Source of the DNA: Thermofilum sp.
GTDB taxonomy: Archaea > Thermoproteota > Thermoprotei > Thermofilales > Thermofilaceae
Direction of reading: 5' to 3'
DNA length: 64,000 bases
Assembly: GCA_038741495.1 (NCBI GenBank)
Contig: JAVYKX010000002.1
Span: 384,541-448,540, forward strand
The translations under genes were made by a program, and so were the position numbers. Positions 51,530-60,435 of the stretch are shown in pieces. Below the pieces are notes generated by a model, which was not told the DNA's origin, did not search any database, and saw only the letters and a list, made by a program, of their open reading frames with translations. Numbering within the stretch: the stretch's first letter is position 1; each line of letters begins with the position of its first letter.

Positions 51530-52363
51530 TTATCGTCCCTCCTGAGCGGAGGAAGCAGGGCGCGACACCCTCTTGCTCCCCTGCTCTAATGTTCTCACCC
51601 ACACTTCCGCGACACCGTTCAGGATCTGCGCGGCGGTGCTAGCTGCTCTCTCGAGCTTGTGGATTGGAGTGGCCGGGAGAGACCTGTACTCCGCGGGAAC
51701 ATCAGGGTACGGTATGAACTGCTGCACTACGTAGACTAGCCTCTCGGCTTTAAGCCCCATCTGGGCGATCTCTGTGGCGATTATCTGCACGTCCTCCTCG
51801 TCGAGGAGGCTGGGAACTACCGTAGTTCTAAGCTCCAGGAAGGGGACTCTCCCGGATAGCGAGAGCAGTCCTTCCTCGACCATCTCCACCACTTTTTCCC
51901 CGTTTTTAGCGCTCACACCTGCCGCAGCAGCGTACTTGAGGGGGTTTTCGAGAGGCGCTTTCACGTCGACTGCTACATGATCCACGCTCACTTCGCTTAG
52001 GATATGCTTGAGCGCCTGAGGCAGCATAGCGTTCGTGTCGAAGCTCAGCTTCAAGCCTGTAGTTTCGCGTACTAGCTTCAAGAGGCGTGCTAGTGGCCTG
52101 TACTGGAGGGTTGGTTCACCTCCAGTAACGTGGAAGTAGTCGACTACTGCAGCGGTCTCCCGCACGGCTGCAGCTATCTCCTCGACGGAGACGAGCCTCC
52201 TATCCTTACCTTTCGCGAGCTTAAAGTTAGCGCACCAAGGGCAGCTCAAGTTGCAGAACGCCGTCCACAAAGTGAAGCTGACGTTCTCAAGCACATCAAC
52301 CAGGCTAACTTCCTTCCACCCACCGATCCATAGAAGGTGCTCCGCCGGAGCTCTACCTGACAC
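51530..52363 (-). CDS. Radical SAM activase-like protein
   Basis: A 277-residue radical SAM protein of the anaerobic ribonucleotide reductase/glycyl-radical activase-like group. FTLWTAFCNLSCPWCAN gives the CxxxCxxC cluster, and VDYFHVTGGEPTLQYRPLARLL the SAM-binding GGEP. DVKAPLENP and LELRTTVVPSLL continue the barrel. No reductase is nearby, so its target is unknown. It lies 19 nt downstream of asnS on the same strand. Confidence 0.82.
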   Translation of the reverse strand: MSGRAPAEHLLWIGGWKEVSLVDVLENVSFTLWTAFCNLSCPWCANFKLAKGKDRRLVSVEEIAAAVRETAAVVDYFHVTGGEPTLQYRPLARLLKLVRETTGLKLSFDTNAMLPQALKHILSEVSVDHVAVDVKAPLENPLKYAAAAGVSAKNGEKVVEMVEEGLLSLSGRVPFLELRTTVVPSLLDEEDVQIIATEIAQMGLKAERLVYVVQQFIPYPDVPAEYRSLPATPIHKLERAASTAAQILNGVAEVWVRTLEQGSKRVSRPASSAQEGR

Positions 52364-52382
52364 AGACCCTCCACCTCACAAC

Positions 52383-53675
52383 CTAGGGATAAGTTCTCGA
52401 AACGGTTCTCGGGAACGGGAGAGCGTCCACTATGTGATCCAGCCCAGCAATCCACATCACAAGCCTATCCATCCCCAGCCCGAAGCCCGCGTGGGGAACC
52501 GTCCCGTAGCGTCTGAGGTCGATGTACCACTGGTAGTCCGCCGGGTTCAACCCAAAGCGCTTAATCTTCTCCACGAGCTCGCGCGGGTCGTAGATCCTCT
52601 CCCCGCCGCCTATAATCTCGCCGAAGCCTTCCGGGGCGAGGAGGTCGGCCGAAAGAGTAACCTCAGGTCTCGATGGATCGTTCCTGTGGTAGAACGCTTT
52701 TACCTGCTCCGGGAACCCGTAGAGGAAGAAGGGCTTATCGAAGAACTCCGTAAGTACCCTCTCCTCATCTGCGCCGAGGTCATCACCCCACTTGATCGCG
52801 AGACCCCTGGACTGCAACAGCTCTACCGCCTTATCGTAGCTAATTCTCGGGAACGGTGGGCAGACGTTCTTCAGCGGTTCGAGGTCTCTTCCAAGGAGCT
52901 CGAGCTCATCCTTGTTCTGCTCGAGAACCCTCTCGACAATATGCGTGACGAGCTCCTCCTCCACTTTCAGGATCTCCTCCAGCCCCACCCACGCGACCTC
53001 CGCCTCTGCGTGCCAGAACTCGGTTAAGTGTCTGCGTGTCCGGGATTTCTCAGCCCTGAACGATGGTGCTACAGTGTAAACTTTCTCAAGGCTGTAGATC
53101 AGCGCCTCTAAGTAGAACTGGGAGGACTGCGTCAGATAGACGGTGCTACCGTCAACGTACTTCACCGGGAATAGCGTAGCGCCCCCCTCCACGGCGGCGG
53201 AGATGAACATGGGGGCCTGTACCTCGTAGTACCCGTTGCTCCTGAAGTACTCGTGCAGCGCAGCGAAAACGGTGTGGCGCACTTTCAAAACCGCGGTAAG
53301 CTTCCTGCTCCTGATAGCCAGGTGGCGCACTTCGAGGAGGAACTCTCTGGAAGCGTCCTTCCTTATCGGGAAGTTGTCTGCGAGACCCACGATTGCAAGC
53401 TCTTCCCCTCTGAGCTCCTTCCCCCCGGGAGCCCTTGGGTCGTTTCTCACTACACCGCTTACGATAACTGAAGATTCTACAGTGACTTTGCTGGCGTGCT
53501 CGAAACCCGGTGTTCCAGGCTCGAAGACGCACTGCAGGATCCCCGTAGGATCCCGGACTACGACGAAAGCTTTACCGCCGAGATCCCGCCTCCTGTAAAC
53601 CCAGCCTCGTGTCCTCGCCCGCGCCCCCTCGGGCAGCTTCAGTACGTCGCTGATGTAGAGGAAACTCTCCGGCAT
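52383..53675 (-). CDS. asnS: Asparaginyl-tRNA synthetase
   Basis: A 430-residue class IIb synthetase. An N-terminal OB fold (RTRGWVYRRRDLGGKAFVVVRD) precedes the class II core. Motif 2 is FRAEKSRTRRHLTEFWHAEAEVAW and motif 3 GFGLGMDRLVMWI. The motif 2 sequence favours AsnRS over AspRS. I chose ATG 53675 (aaggtg upstream) over a TTG at 53741 that overlaps the helicase stop. Genes run helicase, asnS, radical SAM on this strand. Confidence 0.9.
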   Translation of the reverse strand: MPESFLYISDVLKLPEGARARTRGWVYRRRDLGGKAFVVVRDPTGILQCVFEPGTPGFEHASKVTVESSVIVSGVVRNDPRAPGGKELRGEELAIVGLADNFPIRKDASREFLLEVRHLAIRSRKLTAVLKVRHTVFAALHEYFRSNGYYEVQAPMFISAAVEGGATLFPVKYVDGSTVYLTQSSQFYLEALIYSLEKVYTVAPSFRAEKSRTRRHLTEFWHAEAEVAWVGLEEILKVEEELVTHIVERVLEQNKDELELLGRDLEPLKNVCPPFPRISYDKAVELLQSRGLAIKWGDDLGADEERVLTEFFDKPFFLYGFPEQVKAFYHRNDPSRPEVTLSADLLAPEGFGEIIGGGERIYDPRELVEKIKRFGLNPADYQWYIDLRRYGTVPHAGFGLGMDRLVMWIAGLDHIVDALPFPRTVSRTYP

Positions 53676-53733
53676 CGCTTCCCACACCTTCTCCGCGCAC
53701 TCTATCAAGTGTTTTTCGCCGTGATGGCTGATG

Positions 53734-55968
53734 TTAAACAAGAGGCCTTCCAGACCTCTCCAGGCGCACCGGCGCCAGCTTGAGGCTTATCGTCTCCGCT
53801 AAGACCTCGGAAGCCTTCCTCCTCGAGAGCACCTTGTTGTTGTTGCCGCAGTAGGGGGAGAAGATGCAGCGGGGGCACCCGTCCTCGCAGCTGCACTTAG
53901 ACGTTATGTCGTAGGCGCGCTTCAGCGCCTCCTCAAGCTCCTGGAAGAGCTTAGCGCTGACGCCGGAACCTCCCGGGAAAGCGTCGTAAACGAAGATGTG
54001 CCCTGTCGGGAAGCTTATGCCCCCCAGGTCTGTGGGTCCCGCGCCTACGACCATCTGGGCTGCGTAGATCAGCGCGTGCTCGACTGCGTGGAAAGCTTCC
54101 GCGTTCTGCATATCCGTCCATTCCGCTTTCGGCGGGAACTCGAGTAGAATCCCCTTCGTCCTGAACGAGTAGCTCAGCTCGCTCTCAAGGAGCCTCTGGG
54201 AGATCACCTGCCCCTCCGGGAAGGTTTTCGTGACGTAACCATACACCACCTCCTGCACCGATAGGCTAAGGTAGCTGACCGGGATGCCGAAAGCTCTGCG
54301 GGACGCGAGGATTTCCTCCTCCGCCGGCACGGTGTAGTGTAGCGGCGAAGTGGAGATCGGAGGCACTTTCGCCGGGAGGAGCTTGACCACCGCACGCTTA
54401 CCCTCGAGGCGCAGGGACATGTAGGCCCTCCCCCCGTGGAGGTAGATGGCTCCGGGGAAAAGCTCCTTGAGTGCTTGAGGAAGCTCGCGGTGGCCGATCA
54501 CGCGCCCCGTATCGGTGACTATCACCACTTGCTCCCCCACCCCCCGGATGTTGTCCCTCTCGCGCAGAAACGCAAGCCCCTTCCTCGTAGGTCTGAGGTA
54601 GCCTCCCTGCGCCAGCTTCAGGAGCCCAGCTCCGAGCAGGCTCTCCACCACCGTTCTCTCGAACTCTGTCAGCTCGGAAACTCTGAGAACGCTCTCAGTG
54701 CTCATCGAGAGCAGGTGAACCTTAGCCACCTCTTCGTTGCACGGCTCGACGAACACGGGGTCTGGCCTCTGACCGTAGTACTCTTCGGGGTGCCTCCCGT
54801 AGTAGCTGCTGATGGGGTCGTTGCCCAGAACGAGAAGCACGTATCCTGCGCGGCCCCGCCGCCCCACCCTGCCGGCTCTCTGAACGTACTTAGAGAAGGT
54901 CGGGGGGATGCCGTACATCACTACGGCGTCCAGCTCCCCCACATCAATGCCCAGCTCCAGTGTTGGCGTCGCTACCACAGCGTCGAGCTCCCCCCTCTTA
55001 AGCTTCGCCTCGATCTTCCTCCGCTCCTCAGGCAGCAGCCCGGCGCGGTGCACAGCGGCGCGGATGCCCTCCCTTTCGGCCAGGATGGCCAGGCTCTCGG
55101 CCAACCTGTGGCTGTCGACGAAGACCAGAGTCCGGAGGCCCTTCGCGGAAAGGAGCTTCATTAAGTGGATGACTTCAGCCCGCCTGGCCCTCGTCTTAGG
55201 CTCCAGCATCACGTGGTATACAGGCGCCTTGCGGACAGGCTCAGCGTTCACGACGAAGGCGTCGCTGCCGAGAATTTTCTCCGCGAACTCTTCGGGGTTG
55301 CCGATGGTCGCCGAGGCTGCTACCAGCTGCGGTTCTGCTCCGATAGCTCTTCTCAGGCGCTTCAGCACGTAGTGGACGTGCGAGCCGAAGACACCGCTGT
55401 ACACGTGCGCGTCGTCGAGAACTACGTGGGAAACGCCTCTCACCAGGTCCCTGAAGCGCGGGGACTGCCTGAGGGAGAGGTGGAGCATGTCAGGGTTCGT
55501 GACCAGCAGCCTAGGGGGGTACTGGAACAGCATCTCCCGCTCCTTCTCCGGCGTGTCACCGTCGTAGGTGGCTACACGGAGCCCGAAAACACCGCTCGTG
55601 TAGGCGTTGATCCTCTCCAGCTGGTCGCGCGCGAGCGCCTTGGTCGGGTAGATCACGACCGAAATTGAAGGGTCTCCGAGGAGCATCTCATCGAGAATAG
55701 GCACGAGGAAAGCTTCCGTCTTTCCCGCGCCCGTGCTCGCCAGTATCAGGACGTTCTTCCCCTCCCTGATGGCCTCTATAGCTTCCGCTTGGAAAGCGTA
55801 GAAGCGGTGAATTCCCCTCTCCTTCAGCGTCCTAACCAGAACCTCCGACCTTACAACCTCCTCGACCGGGGGGCCCAGGCGGGGCTCCAGTACCTCCTCT
55901 ACCTTAGTGTAAACCACGCTGTGGCCCCCGTCGCGGAGCAGCTCCTCCAGCACTTCGGCCACAATCAC
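53734..55968 (-). CDS. MrfA/Hrq1-like helicase with DUF1998
   Basis: A 744-residue SF2 helicase. Walker A is LASTGAGKTEAF, motif II VVLDDAHVYSG (DDAH rather than DExH), motif III AASATIGNP, motif V ATPTLELGIDVGELD and motif VI QRAGRVGRRG. A C-terminal DUF1998 zinc/Fe-S cluster follows (CSCEDGCPRCIFSPYCGNNN). Relatives MrfA/Hrq1 act in DNA crosslink or mitomycin damage repair. It starts with GTG or ATG near 55968, divergent from a metallo-beta-lactamase-fold gene. Confidence 0.88.
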   Translation of the reverse strand: MIVAEVLEELLRDGGHSVVYTKVEEVLEPRLGPPVEEVVRSEVLVRTLKERGIHRFYAFQAEAIEAIREGKNVLILASTGAGKTEAFLVPILDEMLLGDPSISVVIYPTKALARDQLERINAYTSGVFGLRVATYDGDTPEKEREMLFQYPPRLLVTNPDMLHLSLRQSPRFRDLVRGVSHVVLDDAHVYSGVFGSHVHYVLKRLRRAIGAEPQLVAASATIGNPEEFAEKILGSDAFVVNAEPVRKAPVYHVMLEPKTRARRAEVIHLMKLLSAKGLRTLVFVDSHRLAESLAILAEREGIRAAVHRAGLLPEERRKIEAKLKRGELDAVVATPTLELGIDVGELDAVVMYGIPPTFSKYVQRAGRVGRRGRAGYVLLVLGNDPISSYYGRHPEEYYGQRPDPVFVEPCNEEVAKVHLLSMSTESVLRVSELTEFERTVVESLLGAGLLKLAQGGYLRPTRKGLAFLRERDNIRGVGEQVVIVTDTGRVIGHRELPQALKELFPGAIYLHGGRAYMSLRLEGKRAVVKLLPAKVPPISTSPLHYTVPAEEEILASRRAFGIPVSYLSLSVQEVVYGYVTKTFPEGQVISQRLLESELSYSFRTKGILLEFPPKAEWTDMQNAEAFHAVEHALIYAAQMVVGAGPTDLGGISFPTGHIFVYDAFPGGSGVSAKLFQELEEALKRAYDITSKCSCEDGCPRCIFSPYCGNNNKVLSRRKASEVLAETISLKLAPVRLERSGRPLV

Positions 55969-56001
55969 GTTTAACTGCCGCGAGCCGATAAATGCTGCGA
56001 A

Positions 56002-56694
56002 ATGATCAGTAGGCTAACGCTCAAAGTGCTCGTCGACGACATGCCCTCCATCGAAGGGGTAGCTACAGCCCACGGGCTCTCCGTCCTCCTAACCCTCCGC
56101 TACGGCACCACTTCCAGGAGGATCCTGTTCGACGGAGGGCCTAGCGGCAGCATCCTCTCGTGGAACTCGAGATTCATGGGTGAGGAGGTCAGACCCGACA
56201 TAACCGTCGGGAGCCTCATGCACTGGCACCACCTCGGAGCTTTGAAGCAGCTAGGCTTGCTCGAGGGGGCGCTTCTCCCGCCGCCCCCTCTATCCTACGG
56301 GGTTGGAGGTTTCGAGATGAGGGAGCTCCCCGGTCTCCCCGGGGTCTCAATCGTGCTCTCTAAGACTCCTTGGCCGGAGCAGGCTCTGCTGCTGGAGACC
56401 CCGTCGGGAAGGATCCTGCTCGTAGGGTGCAGCGTGCATGGGCTACGTGAAACTTTCGGCGTTTTCCTCGATCGCCTGAAGGGCTTGCGCGGCATAGTGG
56501 GTGGTCTCAACGTGACGGTTAGAGACTCATTGAACCTAGCTTTCCTCAAGTCCCTGGCCAGGAGGGGGATGGAGCTCATCCTGCCCCTCCACTCAACCGC
56601 CTGGGATGCGCGGCGCTTGATTATGGAAAAGTATAACAGGTTCCCTGTGGAGTTCGAGGTACCCGGAGTGGGGAGCCAAGTTGAGCTTGAATGA
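56002..56694 (+). CDS. Degenerate metallo-beta-lactamase-fold protein
   Basis: A 230-residue protein resembling the COG1237 group (dihydropterin-ribofuranosyl-aminobenzene-phosphate synthase-like). The first motif reads LMHWHHLGALKQLG where HxHxDHxGG is usual, so the Asp is lost. The second is LLVGCSVHGLRE (for TGCAHxG), and the last LPLHSTAWDAR (for xHCTG). Metal binding may be lost or altered. The TTG/ATG region of the next gene overlaps its end by 14 nt. It is divergent from the MrfA-like helicase. Confidence 0.7.
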   Translation: MISRLTLKVLVDDMPSIEGVATAHGLSVLLTLRYGTTSRRILFDGGPSGSILSWNSRFMGEEVRPDITVGSLMHWHHLGALKQLGLLEGALLPPPPLSYGVGGFEMRELPGLPGVSIVLSKTPWPEQALLLETPSGRILLVGCSVHGLRETFGVFLDRLKGLRGIVGGLNVTVRDSLNLAFLKSLARRGMELILPLHSTAWDARRLIMEKYNRFPVEFEVPGVGSQVELE

Positions 56695-57799
56695 CTTGCT
56701 GTGGCTGGGGATAGGCCTCGCGGCGGTGTACGGGGTAAGCTACGCCCTGTCGAGAAGCAAGATGATCTCTGAGAGGCTGGGCCTTCGCCTAGAGGGGCCT
56801 ATCATAGTCTTGCGGGGCTCGTCCTTCACTTCGCACATAGAGAAGCTGGGCAGGGGTCGCGCTCGCGTTTTCCGACTCTTCGGGGATCTAAGCATCGCGG
56901 GAGGCGTGCTGGCCGGGGCTCTCGGTTTCGCTTTCCTCCACATCAACTTAATTCAGCTTCTGCAAAAATCCCCTTCCGCTAGCCCGGTAATACCGTTGGT
57001 CCCGGGCTGGACCATCGGCCTCGACGCTTTGCCTTTCTTCGCGTTCGCGGTGCTGGCGGCGCTTTTCCCCCACGAGCTCATGCACGCGCTGGTTGCTGCT
57101 GCAGAAGGCATTCCAGTGAAGTCCGCGGGAGCCTTTCTAGCTGTGCTGTTCCCGGGAGGCTTCGCAGAGCTCGACGAGAACGAGCTCGCTAAGAGGTCTC
57201 CCCGCTCTCAAGCTAGGGTGTACGCAGCTGGGAGCTTTGCTAACCTACTCGTCTTCCTACTCGTTATCGCGCTAGCGCAGCTGCTGGTCCAGCCTCTCGG
57301 CGTCAAGGTTGTAGGCACGATGGCGGGCTACCCGGCCAGCGGGCTGCTGCAGGCTGAGGACGTGATTGTAGCCGTGGACGGCAGGCAGGTTAGAACAATG
57401 GAGGACTTCTCCTCCATCCTCTCTTCCTACAGGCCTGGGGACTCCGTTCGCTTAACCGTCGTGAGAAGGGGTACTGCGCTTAACGTGAGCATCGTCCTCT
57501 CAGCCAGGCCGGGCGAGCCGGGCAAGCCCATGCTGGGCGTTTACGTTCAGCAGGCTCTCAGCAGCGAGCAGCTCTACAGCTTGCTGTGGTGGACTGCCGT
57601 GGTCAGCGGCAGCGTAGCTCTCTTAAACATGCTTCCTCTATACCCGCTCGACGGGGGTAGGCTTCTCGCCCTGGCGATTAGCTCTCTCGGTTCTCAGGGG
57701 AAGAGAGCTCGTGCAGCGACAACCGTTATAAGCACGTACGCCGCGCTCCTGCTACTGCTAAACGTCGTACTGTCGGTCGCGCCAAGCACGGGGCCCTAG
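56681..57799 (+). CDS. Site-2 protease with PDZ domain
   Basis: A 372-residue M50 intramembrane metalloprotease. HELMH (residues 131-135) is the zinc site and LYPLDGGRLL (about 326-335) gives the third ligand. Between them lies a PDZ domain (about 205-285, VKVVGTMAGYPASGLLQAEDVIVAVDGRQV). About six membrane helices are predicted. It would cleave membrane-bound factors after a first cut. It starts at TTG 56681 within the upstream MBL-fold gene, suggesting coupling; the MBL protein could be a partner. Confidence 0.85.
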   Translation: MSLNDLLWLGIGLAAVYGVSYALSRSKMISERLGLRLEGPIIVLRGSSFTSHIEKLGRGRARVFRLFGDLSIAGGVLAGALGFAFLHINLIQLLQKSPSASPVIPLVPGWTIGLDALPFFAFAVLAALFPHELMHALVAAAEGIPVKSAGAFLAVLFPGGFAELDENELAKRSPRSQARVYAAGSFANLLVFLLVIALAQLLVQPLGVKVVGTMAGYPASGLLQAEDVIVAVDGRQVRTMEDFSSILSSYRPGDSVRLTVVRRGTALNVSIVLSARPGEPGKPMLGVYVQQALSSEQLYSLLWWTAVVSGSVALLNMLPLYPLDGGRLLALAISSLGSQGKRARAATTVISTYAALLLLLNVVLSVAPSTGP

Positions 57800-57802
57800 A
57801 CG

Positions 57803-58246
57803 GTGGGAGCTGTGAGGAGGTGGAAAATCTTCCTGTCTCTGCTGTCTCCCACGCTGATCAGTGCTTTCTTCGTTTTTCTGCCTATAGAGGACGTTGTCAG
57901 CGCGTATCCGGTGCCCAGATCTTTCACCTGGTACATCCCCTGGCGCGGCGCTCTGGTGGCTCTCGCGCTGTGGCTGGCTACAGGCTTCCTCTACAGCGAT
58001 AAGCGCTACTACTTGAAGCTAGCTTTCCTAGGCTCTGCCATAAGCTTCATCGCTTACCACTACATGGTGCTTTTCTTCGTCAGCGGGGTAACTCGCGTGA
58101 CGCTGCTACCTCTCTTCTACCTGGTAGGGGACCCTAGCCCCCTCTTCCTCGACCTAGGCCAGGTGGTCGCGCTGGCAACGGCAGCGGCTTTCCGCCGTGA
58201 GCTCTCGAGGCTTCTCAGCGGAGGAACCTCTCCTCGTACTGCTTAA
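57803..58246 (+). CDS. Small polytopic membrane protein
   Basis: A 147-residue membrane protein with about four helices (IFLSLLSPTLISAFFVFLP, ALVALALWLATGFLY, LAFLGSAISFIAYHYMVLFFV, LDLGQVVALATAAAF). I do not recognise it. It starts 3 nt after the site-2 protease stop and may be an accessory or substrate. Its 3' end overlaps the TIP49 gene by 32 nt. Confidence 0.6.
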   Translation: MGAVRRWKIFLSLLSPTLISAFFVFLPIEDVVSAYPVPRSFTWYIPWRGALVALALWLATGFLYSDKRYYLKLAFLGSAISFIAYHYMVLFFVSGVTRVTLLPLFYLVGDPSPLFLDLGQVVALATAAAFRRELSRLLSGGTSPRTA

Positions 58247-59540
58247 GGTACTCTGCCGACTCCTTTGTGCTTATGAAGAGCCTAGCGACTTGCTCGACAT
58301 CTTCTCTCTCCACCCTACTCCTCCCCCTTCTCTCCGCCACTATCTTCGCAGGGTAGAGTAGCTGCACAGCGTACCTGAGGCTTCTCTCAACTCCCAGTCT
58401 GACGAGGGATTCGAGAGCGTCGGGGCTCAGGTCGACCCCCTCCTCGTGGCTTCTGATCTTTATGATCTCCCTGATCTCGTCGGCCGTGTACTCGCTGGTC
58501 TTGATTATCAGGAGCCTGTCCAAGAGGTCTAAGGGCATCCCGTGGGGCGACTCCACGTCTGTGCCCCTGATCTTCGTCAACCCCCGGTTGGTCGCGAGGA
58601 TGATTATCGGGCTGAGCTCGCTCTCCATAGCTCTTGAGAGGAAGCTGAAGGCTTCGATGTCGAGCATGTGCGCGTCATCGATGAAGAGCACGCCGGGCAG
58701 GAGCTCTGCCCTACCCGACTCTACCCACTCTTTAACCGTCCTATCCACCTGAGCCCTTACGTCCGGCGGTATCTCCCTCTGCGCAGACCCGCCGAAGAGT
58801 ATGGAGAGCAAGCTCTCCCGCCTGCTCTGCATCTCATCGAGGTCGTGGAGCGTGAGAGTGTACACAAACTCCTTCTCCTTGTAAATGGGCCCGCTCGGCA
58901 CGTCCACCAGCTCTTTAGGCGAGATATCGTAGTCGCCGGCGTAACCCTTAGCCCTCCCAACCCTGGTCACGCGCCCTGTTTCCTCGTCGATCCAGATGAC
59001 GTCACCCTCAGTGATGCCCCGCTGCAGCATCTGGTAGATGATGTTCGCGTCAACCCTGAGCGTGCGCGTTTCCTTATCTGTTTTGAGTGTGATCACGCCA
59101 CCAGTCGGCACCTCCGCGTAGGGGTTGAGCGGGTGTTTCCCGTAGCGAACCTCCATCTTCTCGACAACGCCCTCGTAGATCCACCTCCTCTCCCTTATCC
59201 TGACGCCAATAGCCTTCCTCATAGCCTGCATGAGAACCTCTGTCTTCTTCAACTCCGCAGAGTAGATCTCGCTCCCGCTCAGCGCCATGAAGGGTGTCTC
59301 GGGTCCGAGCTCTCTCGCTATTGCTACGGCAAGAGCGGTTTTTCCAGTCCCCGGCGGGCCAACGAGCAGTACAGCTCTCCCAGCCATCCTCCCAGACTTT
59401 ATCAGCTGGACGATGACCCAGGCGGCGCGCCGCGCCTCCACCTGCCCCACGAGCCCCTCCGCCACCGGAAGCGGCTCACCGTCCCTGACTCCCAACCCCC
59501 TGATGTGGCTGTGTGTGCCGACGCGACCCCTCTCGGCCAC
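58215..59540 (-). CDS. TIP49/RuvB-like AAA+ ATPase
   Basis: A 441-residue archaeal homologue of RuvBL1/2 (TIP49). HSHIRGLGV and GLVGQVEARRAAWVIVQLI form the N-terminus. Walker A is LLVGPPGTGKTALA, an OB-fold insertion follows (VYEGVV, TLRVDANIIYQM), Walker B is LPGVLFIDDAHMLDIEAFSFL and sensor 1 LATNRG. RuvBL proteins read FIDEVHMLDIE, so the catalytic Glu is Asp here. Roles in chromatin or snoRNP assembly are known in eukaryotes; the archaeal role is unknown. ATG 59540. Confidence 0.92.
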   Translation of the reverse strand: MAERGRVGTHSHIRGLGVRDGEPLPVAEGLVGQVEARRAAWVIVQLIKSGRMAGRAVLLVGPPGTGKTALAVAIARELGPETPFMALSGSEIYSAELKKTEVLMQAMRKAIGVRIRERRWIYEGVVEKMEVRYGKHPLNPYAEVPTGGVITLKTDKETRTLRVDANIIYQMLQRGITEGDVIWIDEETGRVTRVGRAKGYAGDYDISPKELVDVPSGPIYKEKEFVYTLTLHDLDEMQSRRESLLSILFGGSAQREIPPDVRAQVDRTVKEWVESGRAELLPGVLFIDDAHMLDIEAFSFLSRAMESELSPIIILATNRGLTKIRGTDVESPHGMPLDLLDRLLIIKTSEYTADEIREIIKIRSHEEGVDLSPDALESLVRLGVERSLRYAVQLLYPAKIVAERRGRSRVEREDVEQVARLFISTKESAEYLKQYEERFLR

Positions 59541-59591
59541 CGTCTCACCAGAGAATCCACAGTAAAGGTGTGGAAGTTTTAACGCTTTCTC

Positions 59592-59984
59592 TCAGGTCGG
59601 GGTCCAGTCGCTCTCATCATCAGCCGTCACGACCAGGTCTTCGCTGAAGAGCCCGTTCACGCGCTTGAAAACCCACCTACCTCTACTGGAGAACCAAACA
59701 GCTACCACCGCCTCCCGCTTCTCGTACCTCTTAAACGCGTCGAGGAAAGCGAACAGCCGGGATACCTGATCCCGCTTGATCTTCACCTTATCCTCCTGCG
59801 TGCTCTTCACCTCGAAGGCAGCAATCCGCCCCTCGAGGTTGTTTACGAGAAAAACATCTGGGAAGCTTCTCGAGCCGCTGACAGGAACTCTGAAGACGTG
59901 GTTGGCTTTGTTTTCTGAAAGCAGCTTGACCAGCCTGCGCTCCACGTTGAAAGCCCTAGCCCTTCTTCGCACGACTTCTGACAT
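59592..59984 (-). CDS. hjc: Holliday junction resolvase Hjc
   Basis: A 130-residue archaeal Holliday junction resolvase. The PD-(D/E)xK catalytic elements are Glu in FNVERRLVKLL, SRSFPDVFLVNN (Asp), AAFEVKSTQ (E-x-K) and nearby VKIKRDQVSRL. It resolves four-way DNA junctions and works with the repair helicases in this region. I chose ATG 59984 over a 4-residue longer GTG form at 59996. The C-terminal tail (DDESDWTPT) is acidic. Confidence 0.88.
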   Translation of the reverse strand: MSEVVRRRARAFNVERRLVKLLSENKANHVFRVPVSGSRSFPDVFLVNNLEGRIAAFEVKSTQEDKVKIKRDQVSRLFAFLDAFKRYEKREAVVAVWFSSRGRWVFKRVNGLFSEDLVVTADDESDWTPT

Positions 59985-59996
59985 TCGCGGATACAC

Positions 59997-60435
59997 CGTG
60001 GAGAGCCCTTGAAAAGCTCACCGCAGCCCCCGTTCCGCCGGCCTTGAACAGGTATTTCGAGCGTGAGGCAAAAGAGAATGCTTTAATCCCTCTTCGGCGG
60101 GAAAGTTGCAGATGATGAGAGTCATGCCATCGCGACCGGTGAGCTAGACTCCTGGGGTAGCTGAGCTCCGTACCGAAGTTTTCCCACTTCTAGGGTGGTT
60201 TTCGGAGGAGATTCGCGAGCTCTGAGAGCGCTTGACAGAAGCTGGGGATCAGAGGGATGTTCATCCCGCTTGCTCGACTACTACTCCTCCCTTCCTCACG
60301 AAGATTAGGCGCATCTTCCTGCGCTCTACCTTTCGCGTCTGTCGCGAAGCTGTTCTCGAAGGGGCTGCGTGCCGGAGGTAATCTGCGTCGAAAACCGTTT
60401 AACAGTCGAGTACCACGCTGTAACCGGGAACTCCG
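59997..60435. other. Intergenic region without clear gene
   Basis: A 439-nt region with no supported protein. A box C-like ATGATGA at 60112-60118 and a CTGA at 60161-60164 lie 42 nt apart, which could be a C/D sRNA, but D' and C' are poor and the flanking stem does not pair. A frame of 60 residues at 60257-60439 lacks coding character. I found no RNase P or SRP RNA signature. Confidence 0.4.

Noticed and set aside
52251-53027. Plus-strand frame of 258 codons opposite asnS
   Set aside because: It overlaps AsnRS motif 3 on the other strand and has no recognisable domain; a codon-bias shadow.
54436-55164. Plus-strand frame of 242 codons opposite the MrfA-like helicase
   Set aside because: Antisense to conserved helicase motifs and low-complexity; no promoter or domain.
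58668-59582. Long plus-strand open frame of 304 codons opposite TIP49
   Set aside because: It is antisense to a fully conserved AAA+ gene, is His/Pro/Arg-rich in the way GC-rich shadows are, and shows no domain or ribosome site.
59997-60435. RNase P RNA or SRP RNA in the gene-free region
   Set aside because: I searched by eye for conserved RNase P and SRP core sequences and saw none.
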